DNA of 64,000 nt from contig NZ_JNVM01000010.1 of NCBI RefSeq assembly GCF_000722545.1, positions 434,001 through 498,000 on the forward strand, in the 5' to 3' direction. The DNA is from Paenibacillus tyrphae. GTDB lineage: Bacteria; Bacillota; Bacilli; Paenibacillales; NBRC-103111. Position 1 is the stretch's first letter. Every line of letters begins with the position of its first letter. Below are positions 17,190 to 25,927 of this stretch, one piece after another. The notes below the pieces were generated by a model. It had not been told where the DNA came from and did not search any database. It worked only from the letters and a program-made list of their open reading frames with translations. Position numbers and translations under genes: made by a program.

Positions 17190-18428
17190 ATGACCTATAA
17201 TACTAAAGAAACCGCCGGCTGGAAGCGGAGCGCGCTGGCTGGGCTGGCCATTCTGCTGACCGCCGCCACAGCCGCGGGCTGCTCGACCGCGAACGCGGGG
17301 GAGAGCGGGCCCAAGCCCGTGAAGGTGGCTGCCGTCTCAAAGATGCAGCTGGACGGTTCGTCGGAGCAGGACGCCGATGCGGTTTCGTCCTCGCAGGCGA
17401 ATGTCGTCGTCAAAGCGAACGGCGACGTGGCGGAGCTGCTCAAAAAACGCGGGGACGCGGTCGCGACGGGCGAAGTGCTGTTCCGGCTCGATTCCACGGA
17501 TGCCGTCCGCAACAAGGAGAAAAACCGGTTGTCCCGGCAAAATCTCGAATCGCAATTGGACAAAACAAGCAAGGATATTGCCACCAATAAAGGCGTCCTG
17601 AACAATACGATCGAGAAGCTGGAACTGCAAATCGCGGATCTCGAAAAAGCGTACAATAACGCGCGCAACGACTACGATGCGGGCACGGCCCCGAAATCGC
17701 AGGTGGATAAGGCAGAGACCCAGCTGAAAACGGCCCGTCTCGATCTGGATACGTCGAAGAAGCAGCTTGCGAATCTGGAAGCGACCGATCCGCTCGCTCC
17801 GCTGCAAATCCAGATCGAAAGCACGGATCTGGCGCTGCAGGATATCGAGAAAAACTTGTCGGACTTCGACGTGAAGGCGCCGATTGGCGGGCTGTTGACG
17901 GATCTGTATCCCGAGCAAGGCGTGACGGTCGCCCCCGGGTATGTCGCGGGTGTCATTCAGCAGATCGATCCGATCAAGCTGCATGCCGACGTGACCGAGA
18001 CGACGGCGAAGCTGGTCCGCGGTAAAAAGGATATTCCGTTCGTCATCCAAGACACGGGCGAGAAAATGACGGGGACCGTCGCCTATATGGCCGATGTGAT
18101 GAGCCCGCAAAGCAAAACCTATGTGCTGGAGCTGACCGCGTCTAACCCGGACCGGAAGCTGAAGCCGGGTATGCGGGTGAAGCTGCAGCTTAGCGGCGAT
18201 GCGAAGCAGGAGGCGCTGACCGTGCCGACTTCGGGCATCGTGAAGGAAGGGAACAATAGCTTCGTTTTCGTCCTGGCTGGCGATCACGCGGAGAAGCGTC
18301 AAGTAACGCTCGGGCGCGAGAGCGGACCGAACCGGGAGGTGCTCAGCGGGGTGAAGGAAGGCGAGCAGGTAATCGTATCCGGGCAGCGGGAGCTGAAGGA
18401 TCAAGACAAGGCGGTTGTCCGCAACTGA
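17190..18428 (+). CDS. RND/HlyD-type efflux adaptor lipoprotein
   Basis: A 412-residue adaptor with a lipoprotein signal (lipobox TAAGC, Cys at about residue 31), a lipoyl-like half-motif (VVVKANGDVAELLKKRGDAV), a long coiled-coil region (about 110-215), a beta-barrel domain and a C-terminal membrane-proximal domain ending VIVSGQRELKDQDKAVV. This is the MacA/AcrA-like layout. With the EmrA-like protein, it is the second adaptor around one MFS pump, which is unusual. It starts after AAAGGAG. Confidence 0.88.
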   Translation: MTYNTKETAGWKRSALAGLAILLTAATAAGCSTANAGESGPKPVKVAAVSKMQLDGSSEQDADAVSSSQANVVVKANGDVAELLKKRGDAVATGEVLFRLDSTDAVRNKEKNRLSRQNLESQLDKTSKDIATNKGVLNNTIEKLELQIADLEKAYNNARNDYDAGTAPKSQVDKAETQLKTARLDLDTSKKQLANLEATDPLAPLQIQIESTDLALQDIEKNLSDFDVKAPIGGLLTDLYPEQGVTVAPGYVAGVIQQIDPIKLHADVTETTAKLVRGKKDIPFVIQDTGEKMTGTVAYMADVMSPQSKTYVLELTASNPDRKLKPGMRVKLQLSGDAKQEALTVPTSGIVKEGNNSFVFVLAGDHAEKRQVTLGRESGPNREVLSGVKEGEQVIVSGQRELKDQDKAVVRN

Positions 18429-18477
18429 GGCTTCGCCGCCGACAGACGAACGACTTACGAATAATGGAGGACATCCT

Positions 18478-20217
18478 ATGAATACATGGAAAAGAGTAGT
18501 TTCAACGGCGCTGATTGTGTCCTTGGCCTTGTCTTTTCAAGGGGCCGTACGGGCGGAAAATCCGCAGCCGGCCATCGATGTGCGGTATCCGGCCGTGCTG
18601 TCCGGTCCGGTGCAGGTGAAGGTGAAGAGCCTGCTCAGCGAACGGGCGAACGGCGGCGCGCGCATCGCAGTCGTCGTGAAGATGTATAACGTCTGGGGGA
18701 GTGCGGCTCGCGTGCCGGATTACGAGCTGCGCGTCGTCACGTCGGCGGGTACCAGCTATGTGCTTAAGCCAAGCGCAGACAATCCTAGCTCCGTACCCGC
18801 GTCCTCTTCGGTCGAGCTTAGCTATATGGCACAAATCGACCGTACCGATGCCGTGCAGCCGACTGATCTCGTATGGGTGGACGTGAACAAAGATGTCTAT
18901 CCGAAAGTGGAGACTTCTATGCTGAAGCTGCCGGTAAGCAGCTTGGTCTGGTACGGGGACGCGGCGGATAACGGTTCGATTCCCGTCAAAGCATGGGGGA
19001 CGCCGTTTACCATCCCGGGAATCGAATCTTCCTTGGAGTATACGCCGGTCGGCATGACCAAACAATTCAAGGACGGAGCACCCGTCGAGCTGCTTCAGTT
19101 GCTGGTAACCAATACCGGTACACAGACGGAGACGGTTCCGGCGTTTACGGTGGACGGCAAGGCGGCAGGTCAAATTTACAAAGGGTCCCGCCAGGAGCAG
19201 GCGGCCGTCAGCGTCGATCCGAAAGAGAAAAAGTACTTATACATCTCGATTCCTTACGAAGCCGACAAGCCGCTCGAAAGCTTGACCGTGCAGACGCCGG
19301 AAAGCTACAAAATTCCGAACCGGACAGATGCGGCGGCAGCCGTAAGCTATTCCGTCGGCCGGCTGCGCATTGCGCTTCCCGAGACGCAGCCCGGCAGCCC
19401 AAGCGGGCTTCCTACGGTAGAAGGCTTCGGCACGCGGCTCGCGTTCGATCCGCTGAACAGCGCGGTGCATCCCGATCTGGCCGTATCGGTAGTCGACTTT
19501 CGGCTGTACGAAAACAAAGGGCAGAGCTATCAGACCGGCGTCATGAAGCTGAAGCTGGATAACCGCAGCGACAAGCCGCTGCCGGTGCCTCAACTGGCGG
19601 CGGAGCTAATCGGCGCGAGCGGCTCCTCGTACACGGGCAGCCAGCAAAAGACGGCGGCGCAAGAGGTGCTGCCCGGAACGGCGTACGTGATGAATTACAC
19701 CTTCATGCTGCCGCTTGCCGGCGACGGGGATCATTTTACACTGAAGTTCAGCGATAGCAAAACCGCCGCACCGTACAAAACGGCAATCGGGCAGGTTGGT
19801 TTGAACGTGAATCAGACGAAGAACGACGATGCGACATTTTCTTTCTATCCTTATGGCCTTAACGTGAAAGACTGGTCGCTGACTTATACGACCGGTACGA
19901 ACCCGACGACAAAATCTTACACCTATACGTACAAGCTGAAGTGGAACGTCGATCTGAAGACGACCGAACCGGTCATCGTGGACGCCGGCTATTCCAAGCT
20001 GCAGTTGGTGATCGAGGGCAGCGATACCCGCGAAGTGGCCAGACAGACGCTCAGCTTGACGGGAGAGGGACGCGTGGAGAACGGCGAGCAGTCGATTTAC
20101 TTTACCGACACGCCGTCGGATCAATTCGATCATCCGCTGACGCTGCGGGTATATGAAACGGTCGACACGCCGTACGGTCCGGCTCGCCGACTCATCGGTA
20201 CGATGCAGCAGCCGTAA
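18478..20217 (+). CDS. Secreted protein of unknown function, efflux operon
   Basis: The 579-residue product has a signal peptide (MNTWKRVVSTALIVSLALSF, cleaved near VRA/EN). The rest is rich in beta-strand and shows several repeated immunoglobulin-like segments (for example KVKSLLSERANGGARIAVVV and later MKLKLDNRSDKPLPVP). I do not recognise a named family. The ATG at 18478 follows TGGAGGACATCCT. It lies 49 bp after the adaptor gene and closes the operon, so it probably works with the export system at the cell surface or in the wall. Confidence 0.75.
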   Translation: MNTWKRVVSTALIVSLALSFQGAVRAENPQPAIDVRYPAVLSGPVQVKVKSLLSERANGGARIAVVVKMYNVWGSAARVPDYELRVVTSAGTSYVLKPSADNPSSVPASSSVELSYMAQIDRTDAVQPTDLVWVDVNKDVYPKVETSMLKLPVSSLVWYGDAADNGSIPVKAWGTPFTIPGIESSLEYTPVGMTKQFKDGAPVELLQLLVTNTGTQTETVPAFTVDGKAAGQIYKGSRQEQAAVSVDPKEKKYLYISIPYEADKPLESLTVQTPESYKIPNRTDAAAAVSYSVGRLRIALPETQPGSPSGLPTVEGFGTRLAFDPLNSAVHPDLAVSVVDFRLYENKGQSYQTGVMKLKLDNRSDKPLPVPQLAAELIGASGSSYTGSQQKTAAQEVLPGTAYVMNYTFMLPLAGDGDHFTLKFSDSKTAAPYKTAIGQVGLNVNQTKNDDATFSFYPYGLNVKDWSLTYTTGTNPTTKSYTYTYKLKWNVDLKTTEPVIVDAGYSKLQLVIEGSDTREVARQTLSLTGEGRVENGEQSIYFTDTPSDQFDHPLTLRVYETVDTPYGPARRLIGTMQQP

Positions 20218-20243
20218 CTGTAAACTTTTTTAGGCTTGACATA

Positions 20244-20292
20244 AAGTTCCGCTTGCAAGGTCTTGAGAAGACTTTGCGGGCGGGACTTTTTT
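20244..20292 (+). terminator. Intrinsic terminator of the efflux operon
   Basis: A long, slightly bulged hairpin from AAGTTCCGC to GGCGGGACTT is followed by a T run ending at about 20292. Confidence 0.8.
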
Positions 20293-20436
20293 CGTTGAAG
20301 GATGAAGCGGAGAACGGGGGCGGATTCAATTTACGCCTCGCGGAAAAAGCGGTATGATGGAGATAATTGGGTCAAGCTTCGTCCTGTCGGAAGAGTAGGT
20401 GGAACGGGACTTTAGGTGCTGACATGGAGGGCTGGA

Positions 20437-21399
20437 ATGGAGCAGATTGTCGTACTTGACGGCTATACGCTGAATCCCGGCGACCTGAGCTGGGAAGGGC
20501 TGGAACGATTGGGGACGGTTGCTCTGTATGACCGGACGCCGGTCGAGGAGATTGTAGATCGGGCAAGGGATGCCGGCATCGTGCTGACGAACAAAACGCC
20601 GCTGTCGGCGGATACGATCGCACGGCTGCCGAACCTTCGTTACATCGGGGTGCTGGCGACAGGATACAACATTATCGATACGGAAGCGGCGGCGGCACGC
20701 GGCATTGTCGTGGCCAACGTGCCGGCTTACGGCACGCATGGGGTGGCGCAGTTCGTGTTCGCCCTGCTGCTGGAGCTGTGCCAGCACGTCGGGCGGCACG
20801 CCGAAGCGGTGAAATCCGGGGAATGGAGCGCTTCCCCGGATTTCAGCTTCACGAAGACGCCGCTCGTGGAGCTGGCGGGGAAAACGATGGGCCTGATCGG
20901 GCTCGGCCGCATCGGGCGGCAAACCGCGCGCATCGCCGAAGCGTTCGGCATGCGCGTCATCGCCGTCGGCAGCGGACGCACCCATTCCACCCCCGTGGAG
21001 GGGGTGGAATGGGTGACGCTGCCGGAGCTGCTGCAGCAGGCTGACGTCATCAGCCTGCACTGCCCGCTCACGCCCGCGACGCACGGGCTGATCAACCAAG
21101 ACCGCATCGCCCTCATGAAGCCTTCGGCGATGCTGATCAACACCGCCCGCGGCCCGCTCGTCGTCGAGAGCGACCTAGCCGCGGCGCTGCGCGAAGGCCG
21201 CCTTGCGGGCGCGGGTCTGGACGTGCTGTCGGCGGAGCCGCCGCACCCGGACAACCCGCTGCTCGCGGCCCCGAACTGCATCGTCACCCCGCATATCGCT
21301 TGGGCGACGAAGGAAGCGCGGTCCCGCCTGATGGACACGGCGTGCGCGAATGTCCGGGCTTTCCTCGAAGGAAAGCCCGTCAATACGGTGCCGGAATAA
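20437..21399 (+). CDS. D-2-hydroxyacid dehydrogenase (hydroxypyruvate/glycerate type)
   Basis: The 320-residue NAD(P)-dependent oxidoreductase has the Rossmann motif GLIGLGRIGRQTARIAEAFG, the catalytic Arg in NTARGPLVVE, the catalytic Glu region LDVLSAEPPHPDNPL and the His of TPHIAWAT. The N-terminus resembles glycerate dehydrogenases (VLDGYTLNPGDLSWE). I chose ATG 20437 because GGAGG lies at the right distance. A strong 16-bp inverted repeat lies inside the coding sequence at 20979-21015. Confidence 0.93.
   Translation: MEQIVVLDGYTLNPGDLSWEGLERLGTVALYDRTPVEEIVDRARDAGIVLTNKTPLSADTIARLPNLRYIGVLATGYNIIDTEAAAARGIVVANVPAYGTHGVAQFVFALLLELCQHVGRHAEAVKSGEWSASPDFSFTKTPLVELAGKTMGLIGLGRIGRQTARIAEAFGMRVIAVGSGRTHSTPVEGVEWVTLPELLQQADVISLHCPLTPATHGLINQDRIALMKPSAMLINTARGPLVVESDLAAALREGRLAGAGLDVLSAEPPHPDNPLLAAPNCIVTPHIAWATKEARSRLMDTACANVRAFLEGKPVNTVPE
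20979..21015 (+). repeat. Perfect 16-bp inverted repeat inside a coding sequence
   Basis: CACCCATTCCACCCCC (20979-20994) and its exact complement (21000-21015) enclose the 5-nt loop GTGGA. In the protein it encodes THSTPVEGVEWV. No T tract follows. Confidence 0.9.
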
Positions 21400-21439
21400 T
21401 CGGCCCGTCAGTATAATACAGAAACGAGGATGATGGGCA

Positions 21440-21700
21440 ATGAAGCATTTCGTTGTGTTTTTGCCGATGCTGGATGAAGCGAAGAGCGCGGCTTACCGTC
21501 CCGAGCATTTGGCTTATTTGGAGGCGCAGCGCGGGCAAGGGCGCATTTTCGCCAGTGGACGGTTTACGGACGGCGCCGGCGGCATGGTCATTTACAAGGC
21601 CGAGTCGCTGGAAGAGGCGACCGCCTGGGCGGAGAACGATCCGTACGTGCTCCACGGCGCCCGCCGCTATGAGATTCACGAGTGGGACATGGTGCAGTAA
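21440..21700 (+). CDS. YciI-family protein
   Basis: An 86-residue YciI-like protein with ferredoxin-like fold elements: MKHFVVFLPM, a central HLAYLEAQRGQGRIFASGRF with the typical His and the conserved SGRF/GGM segment, then AESLEEATAWAENDPYV. YciI proteins are small enzymes or enzyme domains of poorly known function. It follows the hydroxyacid dehydrogenase by 40 bp. Confidence 0.88.
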   Translation: MKHFVVFLPMLDEAKSAAYRPEHLAYLEAQRGQGRIFASGRFTDGAGGMVIYKAESLEEATAWAENDPYVLHGARRYEIHEWDMVQ

Positions 21701-21866
21701 GCTCGTTTCAACTCGCTCTGCCGCTCCTTGGAACAGCTTGGAAGCGTTCGCTCCCAAAGAAACGCCCCCTTCTTCCCGTTTGATTGAAATTGATTGATAT
21801 CGTCAAAAAAATGCTTTATTATTTCATTAGATTGTCAAACGGATGGGAACGACAGGAGGGGACGCC

Positions 21867-22676
21867 ATGAGCGGAAAGATGCTCAGCAAAGGCGACCGGC
21901 GGCGCGAGCAAATTATGAACCTGCTGAAACGCCAAGGAAAAATTACGATTCAAGACATTATTGACAAGTTCGCATGCTCGGAAGCGACCGCCCGGCGCGA
22001 CTTGGACCTGCTGGAGAAGCAGGGCGGGCTGATCCGCAGCCTGGGCGGTGCGCAACTGGATACGCCGTCTCCGTCTACCGGCAGGGAAGTTCCCTTCAAC
22101 GAGAAGAAGGAGCTGCTGTGGCTGGAAAAGGAAGCCATTGCAGCCAAGGCCGCTTCGCTGGTGGAGGAAGGCGACGTCATCGGGCTTAGCGGGGGGACCA
22201 CAACGTTTCTAATCGCCCGGGAGCTCAAGCTGCGCAGAGGCATCACCGTCGTGACCAACGCGGTGAACATCGCCATGGAGCTGTCCGAGAGCGACGGCAT
22301 TCAAGTGGTGCTGACCGGCGGAGTGATGCGAAGCAACAGCTTCGAGCTGTGCGGCCCGCTTGCGGAGAAAATTGTGGACAGCGTCAACATCGGTATTATG
22401 TTTCTCGGCGTGGACGGCGTTACGGAGGAGCAAGGCTTAACCACCTTCTCCGAGCAGGAAGCCGATATCGCCCGGTTGATGCTGAAGCGGTCGCGCCGGA
22501 CGGTGGCCGTCTTCGACCATACGAAGGTCGGCCGGACTTCGCTGTTCAGCATCGCGCCGCTGACAGCCGTGGAGGGCTGCATTACGAACCAGCCGGTCGA
22601 CGGGAAGCTGAAGCGGTATTTGGAAGAGCAGGGGATCGCGCTGTACTTGGCGGAGCTGGCGGCTCCCGTCCTCTGA
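21867..22676 (+). CDS. DeoR/GlpR-family transcriptional regulator
   Basis: The 269-residue repressor has an N-terminal DeoR helix-turn-helix (GKITIQDIIDKFACSEATARRDLDLLEKQG) and a C-terminal sugar-phosphate-binding domain with GDVIGLSGGTTTFLIAREL and the later MFLGVDGVTEEQGLTTF. The ATG at 21867 follows GGAGGG; an in-frame start at 21843 lies upstream of that site. The next gene on the same strand is a sugar kinase, so it probably senses a phosphorylated sugar and controls sugar use. Confidence 0.93.
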   Translation: MSGKMLSKGDRRREQIMNLLKRQGKITIQDIIDKFACSEATARRDLDLLEKQGGLIRSLGGAQLDTPSPSTGREVPFNEKKELLWLEKEAIAAKAASLVEEGDVIGLSGGTTTFLIARELKLRRGITVVTNAVNIAMELSESDGIQVVLTGGVMRSNSFELCGPLAEKIVDSVNIGIMFLGVDGVTEEQGLTTFSEQEADIARLMLKRSRRTVAVFDHTKVGRTSLFSIAPLTAVEGCITNQPVDGKLKRYLEEQGIALYLAELAAPVL

Positions 22677-22720
22677 TGGGGAGATTACTAGAGCGAAACG
22701 CATAGAAAAGAGGAGATCCG

Positions 22721-23692
22721 GTGAAACATTACGTAGGAATCGATATCGGCGGTACCAATATGGTTTGCGGTTTGACGGACGAGACGGGACGGACGCTGCG
22801 CATGACGAAGGTGGCGACCGAGGCGCAGCGGGGAAGCGAGAACGTGATCGAGCGGCTGGGGAAGGCCGTGAGCGGATTAATCGCGGAATCCGGCGTATCG
22901 CCGGAGGCGGTCGGCATCGGGATTCCCGGGTTCGTCGACCATGTGAACGGAGTGTCGGTGCTCGCCGTCAACCTCGGCTGGAAAAACGTCCCGATAACGT
23001 CGGAGCTAAGCAAGCATCTCGGCGGACTGCCGGTTTACCTCAACCACGATGTGCGGATGTATGTATACGGTGAGGCGGTCGCCGGGGCCGGACAAGGCTA
23101 CAAGCACGTATTCGGCCTTACGGTCGGGACGGGCCTCGCGGCGGCGATGGTGAACGAAGGCAGGCTGTATTACGGCAGCGGTGGACGCGCCGGCGAATTT
23201 GGACATATTCCCGTTCCGGATCTGGACTACCATTGCAATTGCGGGATGATCGGGTGCCTGGAGACGGCTGTTTCGGCAACGGGCATTGCCCGTCAAGCGA
23301 GGGAAGCGGTACAGCGGGGCGAATCGACGATATTGGCCGAGCGTTTCTCCGGAGACAACCTCCAGAAATTGACGGCCGCGGACGTATCCCGCGCGTACGA
23401 CGAAGGAGACCCTGCGGCGATTGCTATAATGGAGCGTACGGGGACGCTGCTTGGCCGGGGCTTGGCGGCGGCGATTCCGCTGTTCAGCCCGGAGGCGATC
23501 GTGATCGGCGGCGGCGGGTCGCTGGCAGGCGAGAGATTGTTCGCGCCGATGCGCAAAGAAATCGAGCGGTCCACGCTTTCGTTCTACCTGGACAATCTCG
23601 TCATCAAGCCTGCGGAACGGATTGAGGATGCGGGCATCGTCGGCAGCGCACTGTATGCGAAGCAGCGTCTGAACGGAACCGATATTGTATAA
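22721..23692 (+). CDS. ROK-family sugar kinase (glucokinase-like)
   Basis: A 323-residue ROK kinase. The N-terminal phosphate loop is GIDIGGTNMVCGLTDE. The zinc motif CNCGMIGCLE (Cys172, Cys174, Cys179) and the catalytic region with DH are present, and IGGGGSLAGERLF is at the C-terminus. It begins with a GTG after AGGAG. The neighbouring DeoR regulator suggests an inducible sugar rather than housekeeping glucose phosphorylation. It ends at a hairpin terminator, where it runs into a convergent gene. Confidence 0.92.
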   Translation: MKHYVGIDIGGTNMVCGLTDETGRTLRMTKVATEAQRGSENVIERLGKAVSGLIAESGVSPEAVGIGIPGFVDHVNGVSVLAVNLGWKNVPITSELSKHLGGLPVYLNHDVRMYVYGEAVAGAGQGYKHVFGLTVGTGLAAAMVNEGRLYYGSGGRAGEFGHIPVPDLDYHCNCGMIGCLETAVSATGIARQAREAVQRGESTILAERFSGDNLQKLTAADVSRAYDEGDPAAIAIMERTGTLLGRGLAAAIPLFSPEAIVIGGGGSLAGERLFAPMRKEIERSTLSFYLDNLVIKPAERIEDAGIVGSALYAKQRLNGTDIV

Positions 23693-23904
23693 TAATAAAA
23701 AATGGAACCGTCACTGTCCGGGGGCAGCGTGCGGTTCCATTTCTTTTTGTGCTTATCCATTAAACGTCTCTGTTTCTCATGCAGCGTCGGGGTCGTACGT
23801 TCGACAGGAACGACGCCATGCCAGCTTCCTCGGCTCAGCTCGGGATTGTGAGAGCCTTCACGCTCCAGCTTCCGCCGTTGTTTCCATGCTTGACTTTTGG
23901 CCAT
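23584..23904 (-). CDS. Small basic hydrophilic protein; frame overlaps the convergent kinase gene
   Basis: The reading frame starts at 23904 after AGGAGGTG and begins MAKSQAWKQRRKLEREGSHN, then PELSRGSWHGV and PTLHEKQRRLM. Bacilli have short (about 60-residue) basic proteins of this style with unknown role. Here the frame runs on for 106 residues through a terminator hairpin and 109 bp into the 3' end of the convergent kinase gene. The first 60 residues look genuine; the rest may be accidental extension after loss of a stop codon. Confidence 0.6.
   Translation of the reverse strand: MAKSQAWKQRRKLEREGSHNPELSRGSWHGVVPVERTTPTLHEKQRRLMDKHKKKWNRTLPPDSDGSIFYYYTISVPFRRCFAYSALPTMPASSIRSAGLMTRLSR
23700..23748 (+). 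terminator. Intrinsic terminator, inside the minus-strand small gene
   Basis: AAATGGAACCG (23700-23710) pairs with CGGTTCCATTT (23732-23742), followed by CTTTTTG. The A-rich left flank makes it potentially bidirectional. Confidence 0.85.
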
Positions 23905-24078
23905 CTCGGCACCTCCTGAATGGGTAATCCATTCTATTATACGCTTCTTGAAGGAAGATGACCAGACGGCGGGAGTTTGACAGTTTTGCGGCGAACTAAT
24001 CAACCGGTTGTACCGCTTCTTCTTTCATGGTAACCTTGGAAGGGATAAACATGCGACGGAACAGGAGTGGGACTTGCC

Positions 24079-24399
24079 TTGACATACGATGCGATTTATT
24101 GGCTCATGTTGGGAGCCGGATTTGTAGTAACGGGACTCGTTGGAATTATGATGATGTGGAAGACGGAAAAGCTGCTGCTCTCGTTTCTGGCGGGGACGGC
24201 GGTCAACATTGTGCTGACGGCGGGTGCGGTCTGGTGGTGGTCGTCGGCTTTTGCGGGCTCCGAACAGCAGTTTTCTCGGATGTTCGGCCTGTTCGGATTG
24301 GGCGTTTCGTTTGCGAATAATGAGGTGCTGCTGTTTTTCGCTCAACTGATCATGAAAAAAAAGATCGGCGGCGACCCGGCCTCAGAAGCAGACGCCTAG
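24079..24399 (+). CDS. Three-helix membrane protein, unknown
   Basis: A 106-residue protein beginning MTYDAIYWLMLGAGF with about three hydrophobic segments (5-27, 35-55, 70-90) and a charged tail KKKIGGDPASEADA. I chose TTG 24079 because AGGAG (24063-24067) lies upstream; the GTG at 24067 overlaps that site. No family recognised. Confidence 0.6.
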   Translation: MTYDAIYWLMLGAGFVVTGLVGIMMMWKTEKLLLSFLAGTAVNIVLTAGAVWWWSSAFAGSEQQFSRMFGLFGLGVSFANNEVLLFFAQLIMKKKIGGDPASEADA

Positions 24400-24512
24400 T
24401 TACAGCAATCATTCAAATGTAACAAAACTGTAATCTGAATTTCATCCTGCGTTAACGTTCCTTGCCTATAATAACAATCGACCCCCTTTTTTAATATATA
24501 AATTCCTTGACA

Positions 24513-24548
24513 GCCTGCAATCTTCCCGATTGCAGGCTCTTTGTTTTT
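24513..24548 (+). terminator. Intrinsic terminator
   Basis: GCCTGCAATC (24513-24522), loop TTCCC, GATTGCAGGC (24528-24537), then TCTTTGTTTTT. Confidence 0.85.
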
Positions 24549-24553
24549 GGCGT

Positions 24554-25927
24554 TTACATCCCTTGATACATGCTTTCGTCGTAGCCTCTTCCGGCCGTCA
24601 GCGGGTTGGAGGTCAGCTCCGGATTGTGGAAGCTTCTCGACGGGTATCTTCGGCGCACCTCGTTTGCGGAGATCGCGATCATTTTCGGCGTAAGCAGCGC
24701 AGTCTTCGTATCCAGTCTTCGCTTGCCCTGCGGGTGGATGACGTACAGCAGCCACCGTAAGTACAGCTTGGAGCAGAATAAAAAGATGCCCTTGGGCAGA
24801 TCGGAGACGGTAAATCCGAGCTGGGAAGCGCCGCGATGGATGATTGAGACGCCGTATAAGCCTTTCACGTCCCGAAGCGTCGGATCGCTTGCCAGCCGTT
24901 CAGATACGAGCGGCAAGGAGCGCTCCATCGCGCGGATCAATTGCACGGCCAACTGTATCGTTGATCTGGCTTGCATCCCCAAGCCAAGCAGCGTCGCATT
25001 GTCGAGGTGAAGCTCCATGACGCAGTCGCCCGGTTCGATGAATTGTCCGTCATTCAGCGGAATCCGTTTACCTTGATACCGGCACAGCCGAAACTGGAGC
25101 AGCGCGTTAAACGGATCGATCGGCCGCACATGAAGCAGTCCTTGAAAGAGCCGCTCCCACTGCAGCCAGACCGCAGCAATCCATCGTTTTCGCTTCGACC
25201 GGTCTGAAGGCAGGCGATCCTCCGGCTCGTTCAGCGGAAACCGTTCGTCGATGCGGACGAACGTAAAGCCGCGGCGCGCCGTTTCCGTCAAAAATTCATC
25301 GAGCGCGGCGATCATAAGCTCCGGCGCATCCGGGTCCGCCCCAAGCGTATCGCCGCTGTCATGAAGCACGATCACCGAACCGCTCTGAAGCTGAGTGAAC
25401 AACCGCTGCTTGATTTTGTCCTTGCCCGTCCGGTTGAGCCAATCTCTGACAATCAGCGACCAGAGCACGATGCGGAAACGACGGGACAGGAAAAAGTCAA
25501 AGATGTTCACAACCCCCCAGGGCGGACGATAAAATTGAGGGGACTTGCCGGTAATCTTCTCGATCACCTTGGCGGTCCGGTTAATTTGCTTTCTGACCTT
25601 CCAAGGCATCATCAAGGCGTTGGTACGGTGAACATAGTTATGAACCCCGATCAGGTGACCCTCATTGTGCATGCGCAGAATCAATTCAGGGAAACGCTCA
25701 GCCTTGGAACCGAGCACGAAAAAGGTCGCTTTGACGCCGTGCCGCGCCAGCAGGTCGAGCAGAATCGGCGTATATTTCGGGTCGGGACCGTCATCGAAGG
25801 TGAGCGCAATGCCGTGCTCGGTGTTTTCTTTCGGGTACGCGCCTAGCGAGAAGACGCGCATGAGAAATGTAGGGATCAGCGTATATAAAGTTAGGACGAT
25901 AACGAGAATCGTGATCGATTCAGCCAT
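24554..25927 (-). CDS. Polysaccharide deacetylase fused to a YkoP-like domain
   Basis: The 457-residue protein has an N-terminal membrane anchor (residues 4-24) and a NodB domain (about 38-235) with TFDDGPD (43-49; Asp45 and Asp46 are base and metal ligand), the metal histidines in IGVHNYVHR and the RPPWG and LHDSG motifs. The C-terminal 220 residues (WLQWERLFQGLL... onward) form a separate domain resembling B. subtilis YkoP. NodB enzymes remove acetyl groups from cell-wall or exopolysaccharide sugars. The start overlaps the upstream MFS gene by 8 bp. It is the third gene of a glycosyltransferase-MFS-deacetylase operon. Confidence 0.88.
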   Translation of the reverse strand: MAESITILVIVLTLYTLIPTFLMRVFSLGAYPKENTEHGIALTFDDGPDPKYTPILLDLLARHGVKATFFVLGSKAERFPELILRMHNEGHLIGVHNYVHRTNALMMPWKVRKQINRTAKVIEKITGKSPQFYRPPWGVVNIFDFFLSRRFRIVLWSLIVRDWLNRTGKDKIKQRLFTQLQSGSVIVLHDSGDTLGADPDAPELMIAALDEFLTETARRGFTFVRIDERFPLNEPEDRLPSDRSKRKRWIAAVWLQWERLFQGLLHVRPIDPFNALLQFRLCRYQGKRIPLNDGQFIEPGDCVMELHLDNATLLGLGMQARSTIQLAVQLIRAMERSLPLVSERLASDPTLRDVKGLYGVSIIHRGASQLGFTVSDLPKGIFLFCSKLYLRWLLYVIHPQGKRRLDTKTALLTPKMIAISANEVRRRYPSRSFHNPELTSNPLTAGRGYDESMYQGM

